From contig NC_040016.1 in NCBI RefSeq assembly GCF_000972845.2, positions 8,576,701-8,640,700 of the forward strand: a stretch of 64,000 bases of DNA, in the 5' to 3' direction. The position numbers and the translations under genes were made by a program. This document shows, one piece after another, positions 52,101-63,171 of this stretch; the stretch's first letter is position 1; each line of letters begins with the position of its first letter. Origin of the DNA: Larimichthys crocea (taxonomy: Eukaryota; Chordata; Actinopteri; Sciaenidae). The notes under the pieces were generated by a model, which was not told where the DNA came from, ran no database searches, and saw only the letters and a program-made list of their open reading frames with translations.

Positions 52101-55100
52101 TTAGGTGATCTCTTGATCTTGGTTTTTGGGTGAAATGTCTTGACAACTATTGGATTAATCTGCATGAAATTTGCTACACACATTCATGTCCCCCTCAGGA
52201 TGAACCAAAATAAAATCTATCACCACGATCAGGTCAAACTTCATGGTCCCCAGATGATGAATCCTAATGACTTAGGTGATCTCTTGATCTTGGTTTTTGG
52301 ATAAAATGTCTTGACAACTATTGGATTAATCAGCATGAAATTTACTACACACATTCATGTCCCCCTCAGGATGAACCAAAATAAAATCTATCCCCACGAT
52401 CAGGTCAAACTTCATGGTCCCCAGATGATGAATCCTAACGACTTAGGTGATCTCTTGATCTTGGTTTTTGGGTGAAATGTCTTGACAACTATTGGATTAA
52501 TCAGCATAAAACTTGCTACACACATTCATGTCCCCCTCAGGATGAACCAAAATAAAATCTATCCCCACAATCATGTTAAACTTCATGGTCCCCAGATGAT
52601 GAACCCTAATGACTTATTTGATCTCTTGATCTTGGTTTTTGGGTGAAATGTCTTGACAACAATTGGATTAATCGGCATGAAATTTGCTACACACATTCAT
52701 GTCCCCCTCAGGATGAACCAAAATAAAATCTACCCCCAGGATCAGGTCAAACTTTTTAAATGTGTCCAGTAGTTTGCTTTATATATCAGCCTAACTGGCA
52801 CAGGTTAGCATGCACTACTGTATTTAACCTGTAGTTAGTCACGTCGAAACAAATGTGTACTCTCATCTGTACGTTTTGTTTTCAACCATACGGCAAGTTA
52901 CATTAATAAAATATGACAGATTGAACACTGTACATATCGTGACAAGTAAAGACCCACGCAGACAAATGCAGATGTGGACAGAGACAAGTAAAGACCCACG
53001 CAGACAAATGCAGATGTGGACAGAACAGGAGCTCAAATTTTTGTATTACAAGTCACGGGATTCCAATCTGAAGGTCCATAAAAGCTCACGAGATCATTTT
53101 TTATATACTGGATATTTTTAGGAATTCAAACTCTTTTATCTAACTGTGACACATTTTTACTCAAACTTGCAGATTAATTATAAAACAAATCTGGTCAACA
53201 ACAAAGATGATCTTCTGTACTGTCTAGTCGTAAAAAAGAAACTTCCTTCTGTAATCAGTAAGGCAGCTGCCGGCTATCATTTGTCACCACAGGTACCAAA
53301 GCATTTCCTCTGCTGTGGAAAAACCAACATGTGGAAATATCCGACACACAGCAAACTGAGCTGGCAGGATAGAGGCCGACCGATTTAATCTCAGAGGCAA
53401 GATTAAGCATTCATGACTAGATGATCTTTCGAGCACAGCTGTCCAGGCTCGTGGCAGCCGGTGGTGTGATTCAAGGAGATTTATGCATAAACTCATTCAA
53501 ACACCCCCCAAACATGGACAAAATCAGTGAAGAAGAAAACACAAGGAAGAGAAGAATATGTTTCTAATACAGCTGCTGTCTCTATGTGACACACATAAAG
53601 AGTATTGCACAGCTCACGTGCAAACAGATAAGCGCACACACACACACACACACATTACAGGTCGACCAACTCAACCCAGGAATCTCAATCCACGAGGACA
53701 GATTACAGCTATAAAAATATCAAAATGCTCTTTCTCTCTTGGCCATCGAGTTAAGCTTTTAAAAACTCTGCTGACATGATGATCCCCCGTGACCTGAAAA
53801 GCAATGCAGGATTACTCTATGTGCATGCATGTGTGTGTGTGAGTGTGCACACGTCCAATTAGCCAATATTTAATGTGTGCTTTTTATGTTTGGTTGTTGC
53901 TTTTAGTATTTTAACTTCAGTCTAATCTGAGATGAGAAAGCTGCTCTTCCTCTCTGTCAGATAGCTCCAACACTATGGGTGACATGAGAGGTGGACACAG
54001 CATTAAACTGCGGTGTTTATCTATACTCACCAGTGTACAGGCTAACATTTGCAGGTATATATGAGAATGTAGCGATGCTGGTATTCTGACGTGTTTGTAG
54101 TGACTTTACCTGCTGGTATTTTGCTTCATGTGTGTTTTCAATCAAGCTCTCAATCATATATGGATTGATTCATCATGCTTGCTTCATTTTGCAATGGAGG
54201 AAAGTCCAACGTGAGCTGAAACATTTTCGCACACTTGCACATTTTCACGAGACCCCAATCTCTTTTTGTTCCCTGCGTGCGAGTCCTGTGGTGGCCAGAT
54301 GAATTGCAAAAGCCACAATAGAAAGTTGGTAAGCAACAACGGATGTTGACAGCGAAGCAGGCGTTTATACAGATGAATTATTATTGCGTACACGGGTAGA
54401 AGAGGAAAGCTCTTGACCCTTTGAGAAGTGACATGTTGTTCGCCCAGCTGATGATTACTATTGCTGTCGTCACAATGAGCAATGTTGTCCAATGTTTTTT
54501 GTCCATCTATGCATTTTTATGTAACCCATTATCCTTATCAGGGTCGTGGGTGGCCGGAGCATATCCCAGCTTAAATTGGGTGAGAGGCGGGGTACGCCCT
54601 GTACAAGCCGCCAGCTCATCACAGAGCACATAGAGACAAACAAGCATTCACACTCTGCATTCAGAGAGAGAAGTAACCTAAACTCTTCAGTTATAATTGT
54701 GACAATCACATGATGATAGTGTAATCATAATAAATAAGTAGCTAGAGAACGATTCACAGACTTTCCTCTTTCACATGTGTAGGCAACAATATATAACAGT
54801 CTGCCTGATTCACTGTCAGCATCTTTTGCTGCTCGCTTTTGTTGTGTTCTATCTTTTGAAGTCGTGTTGTGGCTTTTTGCATCAAGTTTTCAACTTTTCT
54901 CTGATGACCACACCAGAGAAGAAAGCAAACAGTGTTGGGGATTTTTCTGAATTCACTAAAGACACGAGTGCTTACAGATAAACTCACTGTGTTTACCTTT
55001 GCATCCTGCAGCCACACTGGACCTCCTGGCCCACTTGAACTGCGTCTGCATGTCCCGATTGTTTTCATCCAGCAAGAGTTTCTCCTGGCTGGTGTCTGAA

Positions 55101-55881
55101 ATCTTACAAGAGAGACATGAGAGTGAGCGAGTGAAATAAATAAAGTTAAATTAAAAACACTTTGCCCTCTTTATTAAAACATTCATCTGTAGCTGCGTTT
55201 GTATTTTCATGCACATGTGTGGCAGGTTTACGGGATAGGTAGGACCTCACAGAAGAGAAAAAGTGTCTCAGCTAATTATACCACTTTTTCCACTCTATTT
55301 CACCTCTCCCTCCACGCCTCTCTCTCTTTCCTATTTTGCTTTAGCTTAAGTGGTTTCTTATCTTATCTAAGGAATTTCTCTGAGAGGGCTAAACAGCAGA
55401 ATCAACATCAAATCAAATACACACCAAAGACGTCTAAAGAATAAGTTTCATCTTTAAGGAGACTTCCAATCGATAAAATAATAAATAGATAAAATAGACC
55501 ACCTTGATGAAGACAGGATGGTTAAAAAAAAGGTTTGGACAAGAGCTCTGCAGCTTAAAAACTGAAGCTGATCTGCAGCTGAACAATTCTCAAAATGACA
55601 GAGTACTGCCACATAAACAGTAGCACATGAACCACACGAGCCAAGTCGTGTTATATGTAAACTAAGATCGACTTTTTTAAAACAAATTAATTTGAATTTA
55701 TAAAGGAAACGATTTGACTAAAGCAACTTAAAGATCAAATAAATGTACAGAGAAGTCTCAGTGTGGATGTTATATTTTAGCATTTCCATCACCTAACCTG
55801 AACAAAGATGTGACTCACTTTATTAGCTTTGTATCCCAGAATTTGTTCAGTCCTCCCTTGTACTTTTGCCAAAGCCTTCAT
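31132..55881 (-). CDS. arhgef25: p63RhoGEF (Rho guanine-nucleotide exchange factor 25), DH-PH protein
   Basis: Shared exons (minus): 42278-42600, 42114-42200, 37738-37865, 36392-36458, 36113-36216, 35892-35961, 35089-35178, 34896-34988, 34683-34733, 34297-34374, 34008-34199, 33744-33924, 33450-33655, 33215-33349, then a last exon, possibly 31132-31194. Two alternative 5' ends are listed separately. The short form is about 653 aa. The family activates RhoA when Galphaq/11 binds. In short-form numbering the DH domain is about residues 207-385 ([40 protein letters not shown]) and the PH domain about 397-515 ([14 protein letters not shown]). The C-terminal PH helix and extension ([22 protein letters not shown]), which contact Galphaq in human, look intact. 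Upstream, a serine-rich region includes [19 protein letters not shown], as in Trio relatives. The exon 5/6 junction gives KSIYVL where human has KSMYVL. The C-terminus is the weak point. Confidence 0.9.
36590..37670. repeat. Repeat cluster with inverted ends in arhgef25 intron 5
   Basis: The left end (ttagcttagcttagcacaaa, near 36600) and the right end (inverse of gtctttatgctaaactaagc, near 37621) are inverted copies of one sequence. A third copy lies alone at 40140-40240. Between them are two further dispersed segments, one with cacctgtcaatcaaag (near 36804) and one with agctatagagac (near 37338), both seen again near 47110 and 47215. Confidence 0.6.
38125..38270 (+). mobile_element. tRNA-derived SINE
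   Basis: The head ggggtggctgtagctcatga contains an A-box-like sequence. The body includes tgtccttagacatgacattg and the tail is ctatataaatgcaaccattt. This matches the layout of a common fish tRNA-derived SINE; the B box is damaged. Confidence 0.65.
41430..41636 (-). mobile_element. tRNA-derived SINE, better preserved copy
   Basis: On the minus strand the head reads gggtggctgtggctcaggag (A box TGGCTCAGGAGG) and GGTTCGATCCC (B box) follows about 30 bases later. The body aagtgtccttgggcaagata follows. This is the same family as the copy at 38125. Confidence 0.75.
43107..43225 (+). repeat. Dispersed fish repeat (TATCCCAGCTG family), copy 1
   Basis: The phrase tggagcctatcccagctggc followed by ttgggtgagaggcggggtac is shared with copies near 45460-45560 and 54520-54670. 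This is a widespread fish genomic repeat with no coding potential. Confidence 0.75.
45455..45565 (+). repeat. Dispersed fish repeat (TATCCCAGCTG family), copy 2
   Basis: The phrases catccatccatgatcgctta and tggagcctatcccagctgac mark a shorter copy of the repeat at 43107. Confidence 0.7.
47085..47790 (+). repeat. Dispersed repeat, second copy (host of the hAT element)
   Basis: Flanking the element, this sequence matches 36790-36840 and 37330-37480 (aagttggacattttaacatg; agccagcctcaagtgga). Confidence 0.75.
47308..47716. mobile_element. Small nonautonomous hAT-type element with 8-bp target duplication
   Basis: The element begins CAGTGATGTTTGATCGACC and ends GGATCAACCCGAGCATCACTG minus its first base, so the termini are imperfect inverted repeats. 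It is flanked by atggagat (47300-47307) and atggagac (47717-47724). The surrounding repeat occurs without it near 37400-37490, where atggagac appears once. It has no coding capacity (409 bp). Confidence 0.85.
51066..51159 (-). CDS. arhgef25: arhgef25 alternative first coding exon encoding the cysteine-rich membrane-targeting N-terminus
   Basis: The ATG at 51159 opens 31 codons plus one base, ending at a consensus donor (AGAG|GTACGT). The peptide begins [18 protein letters not shown] and ends [13 protein letters not shown]. It aligns by eye with the N-terminus of human p63RhoGEF, whose cysteines are palmitoylated and hold the protein at the plasma membrane. The leftover base joins in phase to the exon at 42600, giving [12 protein letters not shown], as in human (GGRESYSIAG). 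The intervening intron is about 8.5 kb. The exon is too short to stand out as an ordinary open reading frame. Confidence 0.85.
51898..52756. repeat. 171-bp tandem array, five copies
   Basis: The phrase atggtccccagatgatgaa starts units at 51901, 52072, 52243, 52414 and 52585, an exact 171-base spacing each time. Units differ by scattered substitutions but not by length. Each contains aatgtcttgacaac and cccctcaggatgaaccaaaa. No continuous open frame crosses them. The array lies upstream of the cysteine-rich arhgef25 first exon, between the two alternative 5' ends. Confidence 0.97.
52941..53024. repeat. 42-bp tandem duplication
   Basis: The unit gacaagtaaagacccacgca (and 22 more bases) starts at 52941 and repeats from 52983 without visible change, implying a recent event. 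Confidence 0.95.
54515..54675 (+). repeat. Dispersed fish repeat (TATCCCAGCTG family), copy 3
   Basis: The phrases ggagcatatcccagcttaaa and ttgggtgagaggcggggtac mark this copy. It extends into agagcacatagagacaaaca, typical of the same family. Confidence 0.75.
54997..55102 (-). CDS. arhgef25: arhgef25 second exon of the upstream isoform
   Basis: The acceptor tgtaag precedes [20 protein letters not shown], which continues [15 protein letters not shown]. The exon ends at an AAAG|GTAAAC donor in phase 1, which joins correctly to the exon at 42600 ([12 protein letters not shown]). No in-frame ATG lies upstream of the acceptor, so a further 5' exon is needed; 55819-55881 fits. A second acceptor (ttcag), seven bases further into the exon, would shift the frame. 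Confidence 0.6.
55819..55881 (-). CDS. arhgef25: arhgef25 upstream alternative first coding exon
   Basis: The ATG at 55881 follows an A-rich leader and opens 21 codons ([20 protein letters not shown], then K). It ends exactly at a perfect donor, GTGAGT. It joins in frame to 54997-55102. The GRTEQILG stretch resembles, from memory, an alternative N-terminus annotated for human ARHGEF25. This form lacks the CGCC cluster. Confidence 0.6.
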
Positions 55882-58013
55882 CTTTTTTTTTGCTCCTCCT
55901 CGCGTGGCGTCCTTTTTTGTCTCTTTTGTCTCACTTCTTTTAATTTTTTAAGTTGAAAGGCTTCAGAAGAAAAATCTCAGCCAGCCTGCCTGACGTCCAA
56001 CAAAAAAAGGACAAAGTTGACTATCTATATTTTGCACCAGGTTTCTTTTTTTTTTTGTCCTCTGGGCAGATGAAGACAGCTGTTCAATTGCAGTGGGATA
56101 TGTCTCGAGGCCCTTCTGGACAAGAAGAGGGTCAATCTGTCTCGACAGGTCCGGCCACGTCCCACAGGTCGCATAGGTTAATTTCAGTCAGTGACCATTA
56201 CCAAAGAAGGACTTTTTTAACTAACTCAAAACAGCTTTGGAAAAACTTTATTATTACCACTGAGTAGAGCAGATAATAAACGTATACAAGTGCCTTTTTA
56301 CTTCTATCAATCCTGTTTAATCCACTTTAAACTTTTATATTACTGTTTCTACACTCGAAAATATACTTAAATCCTTACAAAGAACACAACAATCATGTTT
56401 GGACAGTGCTGATATTTAGGACACAGATAGCACTACACATCATTTTCACTTTATTCTGACCAAATGGCTGCAGTCTGAGAGCAGGACCTGTGAAGTGTGG
56501 GAGAGATCCCCATCCTGTGGTAATACTGGGAAATATCATGACTCTCGCCTCAGCTATGTTTCTGTTTTTACTCATGTTGCCACCTCTAATGAGATTTGAT
56601 CGTCGGCCAGTCAGCCAGCCATGGCAATTAATTAGATTCCTCTGTCTTAAGAAGCTTACGGTTAACATTTTATACCCAGACAATTAGATTAATTACTTTT
56701 ACTATTTGTGTACTTCTGTGTTTCTACTAAGAAACGTTGACGTCAATGTTTACATGTACCTGTAACAGTCAATCAGAAAGATAAAACGTGCTACTTATTT
56801 TCTTAAAAATCAAAATAAAGACAAAAAGAGATGAAAAAAAGTGGCATGCTTCACTTCAAGAAACTCTCTTTAGTTTAGTAGTATGGACGACATGTTTGCT
56901 GTGTCAAACGATGAAACTGGCCAGAGCAGCAAGTAATCCTCTCTCTATAAAGCTGTTGTAAGTGGGATGAGCTAAGCACGTGAACACACAGTGAAGACTG
57001 TGAAGACTCCACCTCTCAGTTTTATGTCATCACCGCGATATGTGGGATGGAAATGGGTATAGGTAGCTTTATTTACAGGGCCCACAAGGAAACTCTGACC
57101 TCCCTGCTGCTCTGAAAAACACAGTGGAAGTTTTTTTGGAGGAAGTCAGAAGTCACAGAGGTGTGACATACACACACCAACACGGGCACACATCTACATT
57201 TACAGCTGATTGATTACTCTTTATGGTAAGTTTTTAATACTTTGTTTGTTTTATTAGTTAGTTTGATCAAAGTAATTGGATATATCTTGAAATGTTACGA
57301 TGAAGACTGTTACGTGCTGCACTGTACTCTGTATTTTCACTTCTTTACTTTAGTTTCATGAACCGTGTTTCCACGTCCGTCACATTAGTTCACATTTCAC
57401 ATAAACAGTTCGACATGGCTGTGTATTTTTCATAGTTAAAAGTACTTTCTGGTACTAATGAAAATATCTGCAATACCACTATGAGTGATCCTCTTTTAGA
57501 CATTTTAGATATTCCCAAATCACAATCCTGTTGCTTTAATTTCACAGTTTGCCAGGAATGAGCATGGTTAACTTACAATTACAATTAAATGAGTTTAATT
57601 CAGTTTTAATTGTTATGTTGGTGCTTCAGAAAGCAATGATACAGACAAAACATGAGTTGACTGGAGCCACGTGTTACAGAAGGTTATTCTGAGATGGGTT
57701 GTTCCTCATTTAGCCCTCCTGTGTGTTCAGCCGGGCTTTCAGATGCTGATCCAGTTACTCAACAGTAAAGGCTGAGCTCATACAGCCACACCCACTCCAT
57801 GACACCCAGATAATAACACACTAATAAGCCTTGACGGACAGAGTCATGGTACCCTTTGTAGATCTGATCTTTTAATTTGGCTCAACTTAGTGCACACAAT
57901 AACTATTAATAATGTGTGATCCCTCCTTTGTTGGTGTAAACAACCTATGTATGATTTTCTTGTAGATGTAGCAAACAGATACACTGTAATCTCACCTGTT
58001 CTGCTGTTGGAAG
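55882..58013. other. Head-to-head interval between arhgef25 and the ankrd33-family gene
   Basis: Contains the presumed promoter of the long arhgef25 isoform (minus) and of the ankrd33-family gene (plus). No exon is recognised and no clear core-promoter motif stands out. Confidence 0.35.
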
Positions 58014-61000
58014 ATGGCCACTGCAGCAGAGGACCCGCACCTGGGCTCAGGCCCAGATGAGGACGATGCGTCTCTGTCTGGGAATGAGTCTGATTCAGAA
58101 AGCGTCCTCTCCGATGACTCTGTGTTTCCAGAGTACCTGCCGGAGAAAGCAAACGGGCGTCCGGCGTCAACACTGTATCAAGCATGCGCCCGAAACGAAC
58201 CCAACTCTCTGCGGAGAGTTCTGGAGAGAGGGGTCACAAAAGAGGAGGTCATGGAGCTGGATATCAATGGCTGGGTGAGAGTCTCATTCATAATAATTCA
58301 GAACATGTAAATCACCTCACATGATCCTTACTGTTGACCGTCACCAACAGAACGGCTTGATGGTGGCTTGCTGCAAAGGTTTCGTGGACATTGTGTACGG
58401 GCTTCACAACTGTCCCTTCATGGACATCAATCAACAGGACAATGAAGGCAACACCGCTCTGATGATCGCGTCCCAAGCAGGTAAATCGTACCTACACACC
58501 AAAAACAAAACGAGTACAACACAAGCAAGGGAACTACCTTTAATCAGCTTTAATTTGATCTTGATTCAAACTCTTCATCTGAGTCTCTGAAGTGAGACTT
58601 TTTGGAGAACCAGTTTAAAAATGTCACACATTTTCTGACTCATTTTCTGATTTTCTGATCCCTTTTTTGTCTCCAGGTCATGTCAACACAGTCATGTACC
58701 TCCTAAACTACTATCCTGGTATAGACACAGAAATAAAGGACTGTCGAGGGTTCACAGCCCTCATCAAGGCTGCTATGACCGGCCGCAATGACGTCGTCTC
58801 TGCCCTCGTTATGGCTGGTATGTAAGAACAGGGGCACCATGTTAATGTTGATACATCTTGACCTATTTATTGTCATTTATTGACCAGTATTTCACAACTT
58901 TAAATGCCCTAAACATAATTATAGTTTCACACAAGAAACAGTCACTTTTAAAAAATAATATGTCCAAATGTTTCTTGACAGAATTTCAGGCATTCAAAGA
59001 CTTTACAAACACTTTACTTTGTAGCTTTCAGTGACAGTGTTTCTCACGCAGGAGCTGCTGTGCTACTATATTATTAAGTCTTTATTTGAACCCTGACATT
59101 AGCCCATTAACCAGGACTCTTTAAATGAACAGTTACAGCACTGGTGGTGAGAATAGCTGATCCCACGGTTTACCTGTCCATATTTGTAGCCGGCTAACTC
59201 TGCGAGTGTACGTGACAGTGACGCCGGACGAGTTTAAGGGATCATTCTGAGGGTATTAACACCCTCCAGTACACACTACAGTAATCTCTGATTTACTCTA
59301 GTCTTGCAGACAGGTTTAGAAAACCTGTGCAGTCCACAAACAGTGCAGCCACAAGTGGCTAATCTAAACCAAAACAAATATTTTCTTGATTAATTAACAA
59401 AAAAAAAAGGCATTTATGTTTACTGTATGAGAAAGAAAAGCTAATATCACATCTGATAAGCAAAGGACTGGAAGATATGATCTCATATCATCAATTATAA
59501 CTATGTTATCATTGATGTTACAGCATGACCCGGTCATGGTATGACAGCCCCGCCCAGCTGGACTTCTGGGTTCGACTGTGGGCTAACAGACACACACACA
59601 CAGACACAGGTGTTATAAATGATACTAAATAAGGTTCAGTTCCATTCAGGTCAAACAGAGTCAGGGTGCTGCTGTGGTGGACTGAACCTTAATTAGTATC
59701 ACTGGTAACACCTGTGTTGACCCCACTATCTCGTGTCAAAAGACGATCTATTAACAAGTGAACAAGTGTGTCAGTTTGTGAGCTTGCACAATACCAGAGC
59801 CCTGCAACTGGCAAATCTAAATGTAATGGAGCCATTATTAATGTCATTAATTCCATCTATATGTTTCCTGCTTTGAAAACGAACTACAGGCTCGAACCTT
59901 TGATGCCATTCGTTTGTATCTCTTTCCAGTGTAATTATATAGAATTTAGACAATATTTTGAAATCGATAAGTAGATTTAAGTTGGTATGAAATATATAAT
60001 GTTGGTACATTATCCATCCAGTAATTTCCTTCCTTGGTTATCTGGGGTCGAGTCGTGGCAGCGGCACATTTAGCAGCATCCTTCTCCACAGCAACCACAT
60101 TCTAGCTCTGATTCTTGGGGGATCCCGAGACATTACCAGGCTAGATGGGCTTATGTAGTCCAAAGGGAGGCACTCTAATCAGAGGCCCGAACCACTTCAG
60201 CTGGCTCCTTCGTGTTGAAAAGAGCAAGCTGAGGTAGTTTTCCATTTATGTGATTTGGCTTGAGGGTTCTTGCATATCTAATATATTCTTGACGGTTCAC
60301 TGACTACAGAGCCTTCATTAAAGTTATTTTACACACAACAGGTGCGATGTGAAAAAAGGCACGTGCATGCTGTGTATTGCCAATATTTTGTTGAGGCCTA
60401 TTTGTGGTAGGGATTTTGGCAGAGAACACACATAAGTGTAAGTATAATTAATCACTGGTATGGCACTACGGGGACATTTACCCGTAAACTGGAACAGAGC
60501 CATCGTTAATGTGATTAACAGCACCTGTGCTTTTTTCTGCTACGACAAGCCAAAATGTCAGCCATGAAAAAAGACTATCAGGCCCCTCTGCAGAGCCGAA
60601 TAGCGCTAAAAAAAGATGGTGAATGCATTATTAATTTTAAAATTAAAATGAACCCTTGCTCCCTCTAATTCCTTTGCTCTACCGTCTTCATTTCAAGGGG
60701 CTGACATACATGCAGTAGACTCCGCCAGAGGAAAAAGTGTTCGGGAATGGGCACTGAAAACAGGCCGCTATGAGACCCTGCAACGTCTCCGCCGCCTTAA
60801 TTTGAGCCCAAAAGCTGAGCAGTTCTGTGAGAGTTATGTCCCCGAGTGGCCCGAACTCAAGGAGAGGGTAGCCTACGCCACAGCTGAGAAAAGTACCACG
60901 GAAAGAATTAGCCAGCGGATCAAAAACACATTTGGATTCAGATTTCCTCGTGACCCTGAGGACAATGGGTGCATGGACCACATGGTGCGCATGACCACCA

Positions 61001-61539
61001 GCATTCACAGTCCCCTGATTTCAACTGGATGTCGTCCACTCTGCCCTACAAGCCCCCCTGAGGTGGGGAAGAGGCGCCTGGCCGTGCCAGAGCTGATGAA
61101 GAAACACCCAAATAAGGAATTAGAAGAGAGGTCGGTGTGCCACAGCAATGGCTCAGTATCACACCTCATTCCCTCAATCCAGTCCGCAGAAGGCATCGCC
61201 ACAACGTGCTGCGCCGAGGCCGAGCGGCGAGAGAGCATCCTCTCATTGGCTGCTACCACCAAAGCTGCTACTACATTCATCCCCCGCAGTATGGCGAGGA
61301 AGAACAGCGTATTCCCGTCTGGCTGCATCCCCAAGATCAACATCAGCAGGCCTATAGATGCAACGCCAAAGAAAGAGAAGAAGAAGAAGCAGGACAAACG
61401 CTTCCTGGAGCCACCCAAGTGGAGGTACAAGCAGATCAAGGAGGAGAAAAAGAAGGAGAAGAAGAAAGCAGAGAAAGAAAAGACACAGACGGAGAAACAA
61501 AAGGAGAAAAAGAAAGACAGCAAAAAGGCCAAAAGCTAA
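58014..61539 (+). CDS. ankrd33: Ankyrin-repeat protein of the ANKRD33 family, complete, four exons
   Basis: Exons: 58014-58274, 58351-58480, 58677-58817, 60698-61539; phases agree, giving 1,374 bases, 457 aa. The acidic, serine-rich N-terminus (residues 1-50) precedes ankyrin repeats at about 51-210 (TLYQACARNEPNSLRRVLER; NEGNTALMIASQAGHVNTVM; GFTALIKAAMTGRNDVVSAL). After the repeats come the family hallmarks DHMVRMTTS (271-279), VGKRRLAVPELM and PKWRYKQIKEEKK, then a very lysine-rich tail that could act as a nuclear signal. ANKRD33 (PANKY) is known as a photoreceptor protein that restrains CRX-driven transcription; whether this copy does so is inference. It could equally be an ANKRD33B orthologue, since the C-terminal motifs resemble that paralogue. 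The ATG has a fair context (gaagATGG). The tail is intact to TAA. Confidence 0.9.
60010..60240. repeat. Dispersed fish repeat in intron 3 of the ankrd33-family gene
   Basis: The phrases ggggtcgagtcgtggcagcg and ggatcccgagacattaccag belong to a frequent fish repeat. Two diverged segments at about 59800-59870 and 60450-60530 (gagccattattaatgtcatt, gagccatcgttaatgtgatt) also look related to each other. Confidence 0.5.
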
Positions 61540-61750
61540 AAGTGTCTGAAAAAAAGTGTGTTAAACTTTCAAACCAAATATCCTGGAAATATTCAGGAAG
61601 CATTAACCTAAAAGGGAAAATATATGAGAGACCTCCTAAACCTGAATCGTTGGAGACGTGCACTGCAGTGACTCTTTGAGTTTGAAGCTTTTAGCCTCTA
61701 AACGTCTCAAGGTTGAGACAAATATTACATATTTTTTTGAGTTACGATAG

Positions 61751-61756
61751 AATAAA
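61751..61756 (+). terminator. Poly(A) signal of the ankrd33-family gene
   Basis: An AATAAA lies 212 bases after the stop codon, with T-rich sequence following. It is the first canonical signal downstream and fits a short 3' UTR. Confidence 0.6.
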
Positions 61757-62419
61757 AGTTTATTTTTCCATGACTGTATTAAAGATTTGTAGAATCAAAA
61801 AAGTCTAAAAGGACCTTTTTAAGTGGTTATGATACAATGCATCAAACCCATGTTTACTGATTTACCATTTATGGTGTATAATTACCTCATCATCCACATG
61901 AGACAGGCATTGTATCGTATTGTATGTATACAAATATAGCTATATTATATATTATAGCTAATTCATATTGTGTTTTATGTGATTTTAAAAATATATATAG
62001 TTTGTGTTGAATTGTAACCATGTGTGTAGCAAACATGCATCAAAATGGAGCATCTGTTTAATCATTTCTATGTTTAATTGCCATTTTCTGATACTGCCAA
62101 TAACATACTCTCATCTCTTTTTATTAACTACAGGAGTGCAGGAGTGATTTAACTTTAAATAACAAATAAATGTGACAGTGGAAGTCCCAATTAAATTTTC
62201 TCCCAGGGGTTTGTAAACTGAGATTTCGACTTCTACAATGAATCTTAATGTTACTCTGTAATATACTGTATGCAGAAATAAGCTACTCTTTGTCAACAAG
62301 TTCACAACAAGACGACAATGTGTATGTCTGTGTCGTATTTTCAGCTTGTTCTGGTGCCCCCAAGTGGACAAAAAAAAAGCCAAAGGTGTACTCAAATCTT
62401 TCACTTAAGTAATACTACT

Positions 62420-62770
62420 ACTACTCCTAGTAGTAATAATAATAAACTTTATCTATATAGCACCAGCAAAACATGCTAACAAAGCGTAAAACCATCCACA
62501 CTAACAACAATAACATTAAGTTAAATAATAGAATAAAATGTGCCATAAAAATAAAACAGATCAATTAAAGGTATATTTTAAAAAGTCATTTAAAAGATGA
62601 CACAGACTATAGTTTAGGAGCCCTGACTGTAAAGGCTTTGTCACCTTTGTGTTAATATCTGGACTGAGTAACAACCAGGAATAACGCCTCTCAAGGAGCG
62701 AAGGGGGGAGATGGGACACTAAAGGTTCGGCTAAATAACCTGAGGCAAGGCTGAAGAGTAAAAATACAAA
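62420..62770 (-). repeat. Dispersed fish repeat
   Basis: The phrases ataaactttatctatatagc, gagccctgactgtaaaggct and ggactgagtaacaaccagga are familiar fragments of a widespread fish repeat with an (AAT)n end. No gene is seen. Confidence 0.55.
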
Positions 62771-62929
62771 CACACCGTTACAAGTAATACATCAAAATAT
62801 CACTGGATTCCTATTAGTGATGGATTAATGTGTAGGCATCACTAATTCTGGTGAAGGTGAGGTTAATTTCAACTAATTTATATGCTGCTGGGTAGCTAAG
62901 CATCATTTATTAGTTAAATAGTCCATTAA

Positions 62930-63130
62930 TAAGATAAGATAAGATAGACTTGTCACAGCAGCTTGTATACAAAATGACTCATGAATAATAAATATATAGA
63001 AAAACTTCATGAAGTCTTGCTGGTGTGAAAGAGTCTGACAGCTGGTGGGAGTAGCAGTCTGTTGCTAAGGGAGATGTTTAAGGTCCTCCGAGGTCTCCTG
63101 CAACATTTGCAACTAATACTGTCGAAGAGT
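62930..63130 (-). mobile_element. Reversed LINE 3' fragment with AAGAT tail
   Basis: The microsatellite aagataagataagat is the inverse of the ATCTT tail at 3010-3030. The following phrase gaaagagtctgacagctggt suggests the decayed end of a related retroelement on the minus strand. Confidence 0.45.
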
Positions 63131-63171
63131 AAAAGATAAAAGTAATATAATATATATATATATATATATAC

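Noticed and set aside
61005..61532. 175-residue open frame on the minus strand across the last ankrd33-family exon
   Set aside because: It is the antisense of a lysine-rich coding region, so it reads as a Phe/Leu/Ser string. The plus-strand frame has clear family motifs.
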